Source: Acinetobacter sp. ANC 3929 (lineage in GTDB: Bacteria; Pseudomonadota; Gammaproteobacteria; Pseudomonadales; Moraxellaceae). Taken from it: a stretch of DNA of 64,000 bases. Each line of letters starts with the position of its first letter. Position 1 is the first letter of the stretch. This document shows positions 26,201-34,559 of this stretch, piece by piece. A model generated the notes under the pieces. That model ran no database searches, was not told the origin of the DNA, and saw only the letters and a list, made by a program, of their open reading frames with translations. Location of the stretch: assembly GCF_000369405.1 (NCBI RefSeq), contig NZ_KB850000.1, positions 806,001 to 870,000 of the forward strand, given 5' to 3'. The translations under genes were made by a program, and so were the position numbers.

Positions 26201-27782
26201 TCTGTGCTTTAAAAGCGATTGTTAAGTCATCAATGGCTTTGGTTTTTGCAGCACCTTGTAAGCTTTTGAGTTCTTCGGTAGTTCTGTTGGCAACCTCAGC
26301 CTGCTCAGCAAGTATTTTATTTGCCTCATCCGCTTTATTCTTGAAATACGAATAAGCAGCTGTTAATCCAGCAACACCTAAAGTGATCGCACCAATTGGT
26401 CCACCAATCAAAGCAAATGCACCACTTGCCAACTTACCAACGCTCATCGATGTCGCAGCAAGTCTCCCTTGTGCTGCTGTTTGTGCATTCGTAGCCGCGG
26501 TTACAGCAGCTTGTGCTTGGGCATATCGAGTTGCAGCTGCTGTTGCACCATACTTGGCTTGCGTTGCTGCATTCGTCGCTTGTACGTTCGCTAAATGTGC
26601 TTTAGCTGCATTTACTGTTGCAGTAGCTTCGGCTAATTGTGCTTGGGCATTGGTTATTGAGGCTTGTCGATTTGCGAGTGTAGATATCATACCGCTATCA
26701 GTCGCAACGGTTTTTGCAATAATTGTCTTGGTTAAATAGGCAAGACCACCCGCCATTGCCGCATTCATGACAATATCAATATTGTCAGCAAATACACCCA
26801 ACACACCTGCAGCATTATTCGTTACACCCATTGCCATGTTCATTTCACCAACATACTTAGTTACGGCATTTGAGAGTGTGGTGAGACCATCAGCAAGGCT
26901 GTTTTCCATTGCATCTGCAAGATCTTTATTTGAGTCTCTGGTCGCTTTTAACGTCTTGATGAGATCCTCTAAAGAAATCTTACCTGTTGCACCAAGTTGT
27001 CGAATTTCAACTTCTGATTTCCCTGTAGTTTTTGCCATATCCGCAATGACATTATCCGCAGCAGATACAATTGAAATCCATGCGTCTGCATCAATTTTGC
27101 CTTTAGCCATGGATTTAGAAAAAGCATCAATTGCAGATTGAGCTTGATCAGCACGTGCGGCATTGGCAACGAATGAAAAAGAAAGTGAATCTGAAACATC
27201 AAGTGTATCTTTGGTTTGATAACCTAAGGCCTTCATACCACCGGCAAGTCCGAGGTAAACTTCTTGTGCTTCATTCAAAGCGCGATAAGTACTTTTAGTT
27301 GATTCGAATAAACGCCCTTGTACAAGGTCATATTCTTCAGCACTATCGGTTGCATTACGAATACGAGCCGCCATTTGTGTAAAGCCATCGGCTCTTGAAA
27401 CTGCATCACTCACAGCCACCATCCCAAGCATAAAAACGGCTAATGATTTGATCGAATTCCCATAGGAACCAATTGCTTTTTCCTGCTTTTCGAATTCTTG
27501 TGAGGTGTTTTTAATTTCCTGTGTGAATTGCTGATTTTGTTGAGTCGCCTGCTTGGTTACTTCAACCGTTTTTTGTACTGATGAATTGGCATTGTTCACA
27601 TTGGTATTAAAGTTTTGAACTATGTTATTGGTAACAGAAAACTGTTTGCCCATGTCTTTTGTAGATTGTGATGCTGAATCACCTCGCTCAGTAATTTTAG
27701 ACATTTCATCAGCCAAAGCTTTGGCATTGCGTTCAGCATTTTTTGAGTCAATCACGATGACTAGGCGGGATTCTTGGGTCAT
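23292..27782 (-). CDS. Tape measure protein with embedded M23/LytM-like domain
   Basis: This is the longest gene of the window (1496 residues). The N-terminus is coiled coil, then a tape-measure domain (VSDAVSRADGFTQMAARIRN, LGLAGGMKALGYQTKD), a hydrophobic stretch near 450-475 (SGAFALIGGPIGAITLGVAG), long helical regions rich in Gln, Ala and Glu, and around residues 790-870 a peptidase-like segment: SDYGPRKAPTKGASSFHKGI, with H-x3-D (HKGIDF) and a later LKLLHQSP, resembling LytM. It sets tail length and may locally digest peptidoglycan on DNA entry. It follows the tail-chaperone genes, as in other siphophages. Confidence 0.9.
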   Translation of the reverse strand: MTQESRLVIVIDSKNAERNAKALADEMSKITERGDSASQSTKDMGKQFSVTNNIVQNFNTNVNNANSSVQKTVEVTKQATQQNQQFTQEIKNTSQEFEKQEKAIGSYGNSIKSLAVFMLGMVAVSDAVSRADGFTQMAARIRNATDSAEEYDLVQGRLFESTKSTYRALNEAQEVYLGLAGGMKALGYQTKDTLDVSDSLSFSFVANAARADQAQSAIDAFSKSMAKGKIDADAWISIVSAADNVIADMAKTTGKSEVEIRQLGATGKISLEDLIKTLKATRDSNKDLADAMENSLADGLTTLSNAVTKYVGEMNMAMGVTNNAAGVLGVFADNIDIVMNAAMAGGLAYLTKTIIAKTVATDSGMISTLANRQASITNAQAQLAEATATVNAAKAHLANVQATNAATQAKYGATAAATRYAQAQAAVTAATNAQTAAQGRLAATSMSVGKLASGAFALIGGPIGAITLGVAGLTAAYSYFKNKADEANKILAEQAEVANRTTEELKSLQGAAKTKAIDDLTIAFKAQSDELKKTEQGVGSALIEIQNYAHGNVEVTRISNQARLGTISYKEAVEQLAAVKLPPTLRDALKEQIDKYNEAYEIANKTKTAVKLFGIEVQLTGNKAQNAAIEQQKHTNAINETKKAADEAVQSLRKMYDDKLWDVQFIESLMKKGFSESKANDLLKLYKESISKGLKEIDKEALNTQVKTWKAEDSIKSITDKRTESLRQQNKELKQQESITKRLVGVSGNSGIGTGAHLDVRYGGSMSGQKVSNEHLARLKAADKPLSSYRVSSDYGPRKAPTKGASSFHKGIDFAMPVGTPITTNVAVKDVKTAYDPKGGGYYSTVTFEDGVVLKLLHQSPSMQTKVKGGSSNGSDKAGVDIQSQLDRQLDAQRSLENEVANEVQRIKNNLTVRLEDVDKAGFTSERSTEIKAELQHRADNDIAIAQQALRTKLDDYKDFQKTEEQLLNESFARKKFNAAHDIELSKAEQKQAVELLEQQYQQELGLLKLAQEQRLFQAKLALLSETEAMQERYRLEREEIQKNTKLSNDERQKMISFSKANQEKEIRDKIVGAIQNWGGIQADMNGSSDFYRQDQDRFSRLGAAQDLFDSKSAAVDYNEQGGLDAIKAQMNQQLISQQEFEDQKTAIMQAAQEQRKIIADEYAQNAKAIEDQYQQDRLNTQILLGQQMMGSVTSMFGSMFGEQSKAYKVMFAADKAYAIAASGIAIQQGISKAMALGWPANIGVMAQVIAQGASIISNIRAIKDQGFADGGYTGPGRKYDVAGSVHKGEIVWSQNDIKRWGGVNLVESMRKSGNPESFLNNNVSAYNVMRRAMMSSNAFMESQKKSDIFNQPEDDQIIYKANQTAVTPKISTGSDLYHDGKVYFSPNGLVQDRSNLEDVYDFTLGRSAQPQAEAIASVQPTAPTINFKIEVVNQVKGVAVEAEQLDENTVRLIVKDELDKKLPREVPKIVSDQIKEPNSPISRAISTNTTARRNR

Positions 27783-27803
27783 GTCAACTTTCCTTTAGGC
27801 AAT

Positions 27804-27823
27804 AAAAAAGCGCCTAAAGGCGC
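27804..27823 (-). terminator. Rho-independent terminator inside the late operon
   Basis: The stem GCGCCT/AGGCGC is followed on the minus strand by TTTTTT. It lies between the lipoprotein gene at 27946 and the tape measure gene. Confidence 0.7.
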
Positions 27824-27945
27824 AATAAATTCTTGGTGTGAAATTAGTTCATTTTAATTTTTAATTAAAATCTAGAAATATATGGAATTAAAAAACCCGC
27901 TATTGGCAGGTTATTGTTTAATGTGTTTACATAGAAAGCGTTTGT

Positions 27946-28443
27946 TTAACATTCCGATGTGTTCATATCCACTACTACCCTATAATTTTCTTTAACAAAA
28001 TAATAAGTCTGCGTAATACCTATGCCACCATTCTTTTTTATTGCTTTACTGCTAGCAAACAAACCTTTGCATTCCTGCTCAAGAAGAATTTTTTTTAATA
28101 ATGGACGATTAGTCATGCTTATCGGCCCTTTATATTTTTCTGTATCAATTGAATGCCGTACATAAAAATGATTCCGACTAAAATCTACCGAATCAAAGCT
28201 ATGGCCAGTACTGATATCTTTTGGAAGATCATAATAGAAACTATTAATCTCTCTAAGATATAACGGATCTGTTAAGTAGTCTTTCAAATTATATAATTTG
28301 AAATTACTGTCAATAAGTTTGTACTTCATTAGAAACAAATCCAATGTGCCCAGTACCTCTGCAGAATCATCATTTTGATTATTCTGAATAGATGCACAAC
28401 CAATTAGACTTATTAAAAAGCTGAATACTAAAATAAACTTCAC
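27946..28443 (-). CDS. Lipoprotein, hypothetical
   Basis: A 165-residue protein with a lipoprotein signal (FILVFSFLISLIGCAS, Cys 16). The mature part is mixed, with two more cysteines (KILLEQECKGLF and the C-terminal NTSEC). It is inserted among tail genes, between the chaperones and the tape measure, together with a second lipoprotein gene, so it is likely a lysogenic-conversion cargo rather than a virion part. No family is recognised. Confidence 0.7.
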   Translation of the reverse strand: MKFILVFSFLISLIGCASIQNNQNDDSAEVLGTLDLFLMKYKLIDSNFKLYNLKDYLTDPLYLREINSFYYDLPKDISTGHSFDSVDFSRNHFYVRHSIDTEKYKGPISMTNRPLLKKILLEQECKGLFASSKAIKKNGGIGITQTYYFVKENYRVVVDMNTSEC

Positions 28444-28488
28444 AGTTACCCCTAAAAATTCAATGACGATACTTAACTTTTTTAAATA

Positions 28489-28812
28489 CTACTCACAAAC
28501 AATTTTTAACTTCTGAGTGTAATACTCAGTCGTATTTTTAAATTCATCAATTAGTTTTTCTTTTGGTTCATCATCTGAAAGCTTTAGCATTGCAGGCACA
28601 AACTCATACTTATAAATTTTTGGATAGTCAAAGCAAAGAATATATTCCTGATCATCCTTGTCAGCCAATGGATCATCCAAAACGACTAAAAAGTATTCAA
28701 TTTTTCTATTAGCTTCAGCTAAATGTTTTTTTGCTACTCTTTCTCCAAAGTTAAATTGCTGATTACAGCCAGCTATTAATACTGTTATGCAAATTATTAA
28801 TATTTTATTCAT
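28489..28812 (-). CDS. Lipoprotein, hypothetical
   Basis: About 107 residues from ATG 28812, preceded by GGGGG. The signal ILIICITVLIAGC has a lipobox. The mature domain is charged and helical with Cys residues (EYILCFDYPKIY, LKIVCE). The frame is open to 28863, but the earlier start gives an unlikely N-terminus. It is paired with the lipoprotein gene at 27946; both could act at the cell surface, for example in superinfection exclusion, though that is only inference. Confidence 0.65.
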   Translation of the reverse strand: MNKILIICITVLIAGCNQQFNFGERVAKKHLAEANRKIEYFLVVLDDPLADKDDQEYILCFDYPKIYKYEFVPAMLKLSDDEPKEKLIDEFKNTTEYYTQKLKIVCE

Positions 28813-28864
28813 AAACACCCCCATGTTTGGAGGTAATTTATCAAATGGTTGAATTGAAGTCATT

Positions 28865-28884
28865 AAAAAACCTCCCTAAGGAGG
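28865..28884 (-). terminator. Rho-independent terminator inside the late operon
   Basis: The stem CCTCC-TTAG-GGAGG on the minus strand is followed by TTTTTT. Confidence 0.7.
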
Positions 28885-28907
28885 CAATTAAGAACTGATC
28901 ATTAGAG

Positions 28908-29021
28908 TTAAGGATTAATAAAGTAGAAATACAAAATAAGCGTGGCTAGCAGAAGGCTCGCAAGCGTTAAATAAAATCCCACGGTATTAAAGCTTTTCAA
29001 AAATTTTATCATATTCATCAT
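28908..29021 (-). CDS. Small membrane peptide, 37 aa
   Basis: A short frame from ATG 29021, preceded by AGGGGTTGG. It encodes MMNMIKFLKSFNTVGFYLTL followed by ASLLLATLILYFYF, a single TM helix with a positively charged N-terminus. It sits between the tail chaperone T frame and the second lipoprotein gene. Codon pattern and ribosome site support it; the role is unknown. Confidence 0.5.
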   Translation of the reverse strand: MMNMIKFLKSFNTVGFYLTLASLLLATLILYFYFINP

Positions 29022-29087
29022 TTCCAACCCCTTGAAAAATTAGTCTAAAGTATCATAAAAATTCCACTTTTTTACCAAATGGTAAAT

Positions 29088-29423
29088 TTATTTGCTGATT
29101 CTTGGGCTTGCTCTTTTATAAGCTTCTTCAAGAAACAAATCATCTAAAGCAAAGATGCAATCGTTAAAGATATGTGGACCAACAGGCACATCATTATGTT
29201 CGGCATAAACGTTGATGGCTTGCTGATCTATCGATAGTGGCATACCCTGCTCATATCGTCTGGATCTGGCAATCGTTCTGAATGCTAGCAATATAGATTC
29301 AGCGGCATATGAATATTCTGGAGGCTCAGGAATATGGCCACCTAAGAATTTGATCTGTTCGATTTCGTGCGGCGTTTTTGTCGCGTAGGTTTTTTGGTAT
29401 TTGTAGAGCACAATGACTTTCCC
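29088..29423 (-). CDS. Tail assembly chaperone T part (made by -1 frameshift)
   Basis: The frame overlaps the 3' end of the G gene and has no convincing start or ribosome site of its own. It is reached by slippage at 29417-29423 and would read GKVIVLYKYQKTYATKTPHE and on to the stop at 29088, about 110 residues with SYAAESILLAFRTIARSRRY. In lambda, the gpGT fusion recruits the tape measure and tail tube. Position directly before the tape measure (apart from cargo genes) fits. Confidence 0.75.
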   Translation of the reverse strand, partial: GKVIVLYKYQKTYATKTPHEIEQIKFLGGHIPEPPEYSYAAESILLAFRTIARSRRYEQGMPLSIDQQAINVYAEHNDVPVGPHIFNDCIFALDDLFLEEAYKRASPRISK

Positions 29424-29857
29424 AGAATAACGGCCTTATCCTTATCGGCATCTTCTTGGATCTTTTGAGCTTCAGTTTTAATGAATAGCCAGAGGGAAAT
29501 GCCGATGTCACCAAGGTTAAATAGCTTTGATGCATTCTCGGCTGTATATGGCATATCAGTCTCTACAGTTTTATCGTTAACGACTTCGGCAAACACCACT
29601 CCTTTCCAGTCCTCGATTAGATGAGCTGCACAAGCATCCATTAATAACTCATGATAAAGCTTGTCAGCGGAATCTATGGACATAACATCATAGCCTTTAG
29701 ATGTGATCTGATTCCCAGCACGTTCCATGGCAACTTGAAAGGGTTTATAAGCAATTCCTCGAATCTTAAACTCTGCCTGAACTTCACCTGCAGTATTTTT
29801 GAACTGACACCATTTAGAAACTTCTGAACTTTTTACGATACCGACTTTTAACGCCAT
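29342..29857 (-). CDS. Tail assembly chaperone (gpG-like)
   Basis: A 171-residue protein between the tail tube and tape measure genes, the standard place of gpG. The N-terminus is beta-rich (WCQFKNTAGEVQAEFKIRGI), the middle helical (MERAGNQITSKGYDVM, LYHELLMDACAAHLIEDW), and the C-terminus a basic tail (KKPTRQKRRTKSNRSNS) typical of the unshifted product. A lambda-type slippery heptamer lies before its stop and gives the GT fusion at low frequency. Confidence 0.8.
   Translation of the reverse strand: MALKVGIVKSSEVSKWCQFKNTAGEVQAEFKIRGIAYKPFQVAMERAGNQITSKGYDVMSIDSADKLYHELLMDACAAHLIEDWKGVVFAEVVNDKTVETDMPYTAENASKLFNLGDIGISLWLFIKTEAQKIQEDADKDKAVILGKSLCSTNTKKPTRQKRRTKSNRSNS
29417..29423 (-). promoter_or_regulatory. 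Programmed -1 frameshift site GGGAAAG
   Basis: On the coding strand the G frame reads CTG GGA AAG, that is, the heptamer G GGA AAG, identical to the lambda G-T slippery site. A -1 slip enters the open T frame. The overlap downstream is about 80 bases. Confidence 0.8.
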
Positions 29858-29928
29858 AAGGACCTCTGCAATTTAGGAAATAAAAAAGCCCATGACACTG
29901 CATAGGCTCTATATTTGAATGTTTTGAA

Positions 29929-30846
29929 TTACACTAGCGCACGCACAATGGTTGGGCTAGTACGTACCTGGGCAAAGTTGATGTCTACCGTGATGATGTC
30001 ATCACCACCGCCGTCAGGATGATTAGCTTCCATGACTTCGAGCTGTGGGAAATTCAAAGAATATTTACTTCCTTTGCTGTCAGTGATATCAAATCCCAAG
30101 GTGAATACATCACGGGATTTGATTGCATCAATCCAAGCTGCTGATGTGGCTGAGAACATGAAATTCGCACTTACATCAATATCCATCATTTTCTCTAAAT
30201 AAAACTCAGGCGTGTATTTACCAGATCCAATACAACGAATCGCCTCAAGATTATTATTAAAGGTAATGGTGAGTGACTGCAGACAAGCTTTGCCTTGAAT
30301 AGACAGGCCATTAATCAGTAACTTTTCAACATTTGGCATGCTGACTACTGGACGGCTTGATGCTGCAACTGGATTTACCACTGGATTAACTTGCTGACGG
30401 GTAAATGAACTACCAACCAGACCAAAGTTACCAGTGATCTTGCCTGTGGTCTGAATGGTGATTTCACCAGTATTGACCTGCACACCACGATAGATGAAGA
30501 CTTGACCAACATCCTCAAAGACTTTTACTAATGTTAGAGATTTACGAACACCACCACCGAAACTGATTCCATTTGCAGCCCAGTTATTGAAAGCCAAAAC
30601 ACTCAAGAATAAGTCAAAGGTACCTAGTGATAATTCAAACTCTAATTGTCCAGTAACCTCGGCTTCTGTTTCGGCTGCACCCTGGCGGAAGCGAGAATCT
30701 ACAACCTCATTACTTTGTTCTGTCGAAATATTTTCAGATAATCCATCTGTTACACGGCGGACTGTATACCAGACTGGGTTCGCTGGAGTTGTACCGAGCA
30801 CTGCCTTTTCACAAGCATATAATCGGATTTTTGCGCCTGAACTCAT
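29929..30846 (-). CDS. Phage tail tube protein
   Basis: A 305-residue protein starting MSSGAKIRLYACEKAVLGTT, followed by RVTDGLSENISTEQSNEVVD, the N-terminal pattern of siphophage major tail (tube) proteins that form stacked hexameric rings. The rest is beta-rich, ending with LEVMEANHPDGGGDDIITVD, again usual for tube subunits. GGAG lies upstream of ATG 30846. It precedes the chaperone genes, as expected. Confidence 0.82.
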   Translation of the reverse strand: MSSGAKIRLYACEKAVLGTTPANPVWYTVRRVTDGLSENISTEQSNEVVDSRFRQGAAETEAEVTGQLEFELSLGTFDLFLSVLAFNNWAANGISFGGGVRKSLTLVKVFEDVGQVFIYRGVQVNTGEITIQTTGKITGNFGLVGSSFTRQQVNPVVNPVAASSRPVVSMPNVEKLLINGLSIQGKACLQSLTITFNNNLEAIRCIGSGKYTPEFYLEKMMDIDVSANFMFSATSAAWIDAIKSRDVFTLGFDITDSKGSKYSLNFPQLEVMEANHPDGGGDDIITVDINFAQVRTSPTIVRALV

Positions 30847-30872
30847 TTATTGTTCTCCAAATTTTAGGCATT

Positions 30873-30897
30873 AAAAAACCCACTGTTTATGCGGGTT
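30873..30897 (-). terminator. Weak Rho-independent terminator inside the late operon
   Basis: The stem AACCC/GGGTT is followed on the minus strand by TTTTTAA. It lies between the 354-aa tail gene and the tail tube gene. Confidence 0.5.
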
Positions 30898-30898
30898 G

Positions 30899-31963
30899 TT
30901 AAATTGATTCTTCGTTGATTTCGGGAGGATCTACACCTTCCAATGCAGCGGCCACTGCCTGTGATAAGTTAGTTGGCTGGAACTCGGTCGGAAGGTCACC
31001 TAAAGGTGATTCAAATTCAGCATCTGATACAGGTTCAGGCTCTTCATGTAAGCGAATATCAATCCAGCGTGTTTCTGGAATATCAATCGGCTTTGAATAA
31101 TCAGGTACGATCGATGCAGTTTCGATATCAAACTTTTTCTTATAGGTTTTTACCGAAATGTCACCATTTTCTAACTGCTCATAAGCTACGGCAACAATGA
31201 CATTACCATTGGCATCCTTAGGCATTTCGATGTACCAGCCTTCATGAGCAAAGCCCAAAGAACCTTGGATTAAATAGTCTCCTATATTTAACTTTTCGAA
31301 GGTAATGGATTGCTTGGCTGCATCATCATTCAGCTCCAGTGAATCGGCAAACAATCGTGCAATGGGTGAAGCTGCTTTAAATACCCCATTTGAATCTACG
31401 GTAAATCCTTTTGAACGTAGTTCACCCGATGGCTCAACAGTAACAAGTTTACCGCTTGAAGCATTATTAATTGTATTTGCAACAATTGGATTTGCGCTTG
31501 TATAAATTGTTTGATCAACAGTAAAGGTAGAGTATTTTGTTCGTACTCCCATCACATTTGGTCGAGCGCCTGCAGCATAAGGAAAAATTAAAAGTGAATC
31601 ACTTCCACCTCTAGCGGATGAGATAACATTTCCAAACTGGGAAAATGGTGCTGGCCATCCAGCCCCAGTGCATGCAAAAAATCCGCAAACACCCGGAATC
31701 GACTCTAAGGCATCATATAAGGCTGGGACTTTCGTACCATAACCATACCCTCCTAAACCTGTTGCAAGTAATTCAAATACTTCAAACGGTCCTGTACCAA
31801 TATTCCTTCTTGCAGCTGTTCCTGCGCCTTGTACCTGAGAAATATCTGGCGTCAAATTTGGAATACCTGAGGCAAAGGGCAACATAAACTGTTGCTTTCC
31901 TTGAACCGCATTATAGGGATATGGTCGATGCTCCCAGTTAAATTTAAAAACAAGATTAGCCAT
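30899..31963 (-). CDS. Hypothetical tail-region protein
   Basis: A 354-residue protein, rich in Gly, Ala, Pro and beta patterns (ELLATGLGGYGYGTKVPALY, GYTK-free C-terminal acidic tail with EEPEPVSDAEFESPLGDL). It begins one base into the stop codon of the 117-aa gene upstream (shared base at 31963), so translation is coupled. Neighbours place it among tail tube and connector genes. It could be a tail or decoration protein; no named family is recognised. Confidence 0.65.
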   Translation of the reverse strand: MANLVFKFNWEHRPYPYNAVQGKQQFMLPFASGIPNLTPDISQVQGAGTAARRNIGTGPFEVFELLATGLGGYGYGTKVPALYDALESIPGVCGFFACTGAGWPAPFSQFGNVISSARGGSDSLLIFPYAAGARPNVMGVRTKYSTFTVDQTIYTSANPIVANTINNASSGKLVTVEPSGELRSKGFTVDSNGVFKAASPIARLFADSLELNDDAAKQSITFEKLNIGDYLIQGSLGFAHEGWYIEMPKDANGNVIVAVAYEQLENGDISVKTYKKKFDIETASIVPDYSKPIDIPETRWIDIRLHEEPEPVSDAEFESPLGDLPTEFQPTNLSQAVAAALEGVDPPEINEESI

Positions 31964-32316
31964 TAAGATGTCACTCCATCAATTACTTGAAACGTCAAAG
32001 TCTCAGAATGTTGAGTCACTCCACCGACCACGGCTTTTAGATCCATCTGAACCAAACCAAGTGGCCATGTGCTTGTACTTGCACTCGATTTCACATTTAA
32101 CCAACCTTTTTGGTTCGTCTGATTCAATGCAGCGCAAGTTAAAGCAGCTACTGCCTCACCAGTATTTAGCGTTTTAACTTGCGAGCTAAAAACATATCCA
32201 GTCAAGTTAATTGCACGGCGAACATCATCTGACGGAAATTGCAAAGCCTCGTCCATATCAACAAGCTGCAAATTCATGTTGAAGGTGTCACCGCGCTTAA
32301 AAACAAAATTGCTCAT
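31963..32316 (-). CDS. Hypothetical tail-region protein
   Basis: A 117-residue beta-rich protein (FVFKRGDTFNMNLQLVDMDE, LGLVQMDLKAVVGGVTQHSE), resembling small immunoglobulin-like or BppU-type domains in pattern only. It is coupled to the 354-aa gene downstream by overlapping stop and start. A hairpin terminator precedes it. Confidence 0.6.
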   Translation of the reverse strand: MSNFVFKRGDTFNMNLQLVDMDEALQFPSDDVRRAINLTGYVFSSQVKTLNTGEAVAALTCAALNQTNQKGWLNVKSSASTSTWPLGLVQMDLKAVVGGVTQHSETLTFQVIDGVTS

Positions 32317-32335
32317 AAGTGATTCCTATAGACAT

Positions 32336-32358
32336 AAAAAAACCACCCATGAGGTGGT
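32336..32358 (-). terminator. Rho-independent terminator inside the late operon
   Basis: The stem ACCACC/GGTGGT is followed on the minus strand by TTTTTT. It lies between the truncated tail-terminator gene and the 117-aa gene. Confidence 0.65.
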
Positions 32359-32414
32359 AGTTAAAATTAAAATCGCCCTTAAGCGACCACTCAATAAATC
32401 TAATTCTGATTTGC

Positions 32415-32695
32415 TCAATTCACTTTATAGCCGATCGATACATTGTACTGGATGAAATCCCTATCTTTACCAGCATTGATCGATTGCCCCTGTAGACACT
32501 CCAAGTGATCCACATTGAAATACTCGAAATGAGCGAGTAATGCATCGCTGAGCTCTGTAATCGCTTTCTCTCCAGTACGCGGCCGAGCAAAGCATTGAAT
32601 CATGATATTCCCTGTACGCCGTGTGCATGGCTGATCAGCAACACCAGAAATAATACTAGTTCCTCCCATAATGCTTAAACGGCACCATAAGCCAT
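32415..32695 (-). pseudogene. Tail terminator-like gene, 5' end removed at IS3 copy 5
   Basis: The open frame runs from the IS edge: GLWCRLSIMGGTSIISGVAD, then RRTGNIMIQCFARPRTGEKA and LSDALLAHFEYFNVDHLECL. This is the pattern of gpU/DUF4128-type tail terminators, but the first part of the protein is missing and is not found on the far side of the IS. The ATG at 32669 is internal to the family and probably not a true start. Confidence 0.65.
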
Positions 32696-32761
32696 TGATG
32701 TGTGCTGAAAAAACAGGAGGTTTTAACTTGGTAAACTAAACACACTCATCAGGAGTTTACC

Positions 32762-33061
32762 ATGAGCAAGAAACACAAGACTTACACCACAGAATTTAAA
32801 GCTGAAGCCATCAAATTAATTGAAGCCAATCAAGGCAATGTCTCGGAAACAGCTAGACAACTTAGCATTTCAATGCAAACTCTTTCAAATTGGAATACCA
32901 AAGCAAAGGCTGGAACTTTAGCAGGTACAAAACAGTATTCACCTGATCTAAACGCTCTACTCGAAGAAAATAAAAAACTCAAACAACAGCTCAAAATAGC
33001 TGAAATGGAACGTGAATTTTTAAAAAAGGCAGCAGCGTACTTTGCCAAAGAAAGTCAGTAA
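32762..33061 (+). CDS. IS3-family OrfA, copy 5
   Basis: Identical to the OrfA at 9497. Confidence 0.92.
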   Translation: MSKKHKTYTTEFKAEAIKLIEANQGNVSETARQLSISMQTLSNWNTKAKAGTLAGTKQYSPDLNALLEENKKLKQQLKIAEMEREFLKKAAAYFAKESQ

Positions 33062-33072
33062 GGTACGCCTAT

Positions 33073-33927
33073 ATGAAACAAAAAAGATATTCTTTTCCAA
33101 TTACCTTAATGGCTCGATTACTTCATGTTTCAGTTTCATGTTTTTATGATTGGCTCAAGAGAGGCGTGAGCAAAAGAACGATTCAACGAAATCAACAGAC
33201 GATATTGGTGAAAATAGCCCATGAGGAGACAAGGCAGAGCTATGGTTATATTCGATTAACCAAATACTTACAAGCTCAGGGTATAAAAATGAGTATGTAC
33301 GCTGTACGTCAGATAAAAGCGCTGAACCACCTGTATTGTAAGCGACACAAGCGTTTTAAAAGGACTACGAATAGTGACCATAATCGAGCGATCTATGAAA
33401 ACCTGCTGGAGCAACAATTCTCAATGACTAGACCAAATCAAGCATGGTCAAGTGATATTACGTACATATGGACTGTTGAAGGATGGCTGTATTTAGCAGC
33501 GGTAAAAGACCTTTACACGAAGCAAGTGGTTGGCTATAGCTTAAATGAGCGCATGACAACACAGCTTGTTTGTAATGCGCTAAATATGGCTATTCACAAT
33601 CAAAAACCAACCAAAGAACTGATTGTGCATTCAGACAGAGGAAGTCAATATTGCAGCCATGAATATCGAAATATACTTGAGCAATATGGTTTTCAAGGTT
33701 CAATGAGCAAGCGCGGAGACTGTTACGATAATGCACCGATTGAAAGCTTTTGGGGAATATTGAAAAATGAGTTAGTTCATCATTACAACTATCAAACTAG
33801 AGAAGAAGCCAAAGCAGATATTATAAAATACATTGAGTTATTTTATAATCATCGAAGAATTCAAAAGGGTTTGGGTTTTAAGACACCAAATCAAATGGCC
33901 GAAGACTTTTATAAGTTGGCTGCCTAG
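33073..33927 (+). CDS. IS3-family OrfB, copy 5
   Basis: Identical to the OrfB at 9808 and complete. Confidence 0.92.
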   Translation: MKQKRYSFPITLMARLLHVSVSCFYDWLKRGVSKRTIQRNQQTILVKIAHEETRQSYGYIRLTKYLQAQGIKMSMYAVRQIKALNHLYCKRHKRFKRTTNSDHNRAIYENLLEQQFSMTRPNQAWSSDITYIWTVEGWLYLAAVKDLYTKQVVGYSLNERMTTQLVCNALNMAIHNQKPTKELIVHSDRGSQYCSHEYRNILEQYGFQGSMSKRGDCYDNAPIESFWGILKNELVHHYNYQTREEAKADIIKYIELFYNHRRIQKGLGFKTPNQMAEDFYKLAA

Positions 33928-33969
33928 AATCTCCCAAGGGAAAGTCTCCTGATAATTCAGCGTATATCA

Positions 33970-34474
33970 TCATCATTAAACCTACCAAAGACAATGCAAT
34001 AGTTAAACTTAATGAAAGCTCTCCATCAATTGATGTTAATTGTTGAAAAATCAACAACCCCAACGATACAAATATTATTAAAAACAAGAAAATAAAACTT
34101 AAATAAAAAAAATGAATACCAAAGTAAGGCCATGTTTTAATGTTGATTTTATGAGTTGAACTATCCACTTTAAAAACAATTCTATTTCTTACAAATGACC
34201 AGTAATTTAATATCAATTTATCATTTGAAAACAATTTCTTAAACAGCAAAAAATCCTCATAACTAGCATTCCCTGCACCCGTAAGAGCACCCACTCTCAA
34301 ATTTTTTAGTACAAGTTTATCATCGTCCTGAATATCAGAATTACCTTCAATTTCTTTAATCTCTTTTAAAAATTGAAAATATCTAGTAAAGATATCCTCT
34401 CCAGCTCTCTGATTTTGTTTATTTGTAACAATATCAATAATAATTTTAAATTTCTCAATAAATGAAAGATCCAC
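33970..34474 (-). pseudogene. Membrane protein gene, 3' end removed at IS3 copy 5
   Basis: About 168 codons remain: a soluble helical N-terminal part, then GIHFFYLSFIFLFLIIFVSL and a second hydrophobic segment (LSLTIALSLVGLMMM), at which point the frame meets the IS. The gene is AT-rich and not virion-like, so it is probably a cargo gene that lay between head genes. The 3' part is absent from the window. Confidence 0.65.
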
Positions 34475-34559
34475 TTTACCCTCTAAATAATTATCTACTG
34501 CTTGGACTACTTATTAAGAAGAAAAGTGGATCTGAATTCAATATTCACATATTGAAAAG

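Larger units (their letters stand above)
32696..33969 (+). mobile_element. IS3-family element, copy 5 (no matching target duplication)
   Basis: The 1274-bp copy is intact, but the flanks differ (CAT on the left, TCA on the right), and the genes on both sides are truncated at the boundary. It therefore marks a deletion junction, here in the head-tail connector region. Confidence 0.9.

Noticed and set aside
26383..27141. Alanine- and isoleucine-rich plus-strand ORFs of 118 and 124 codons
   Set aside because: They lie antisense to the tape measure gene and mirror its helical repeats.
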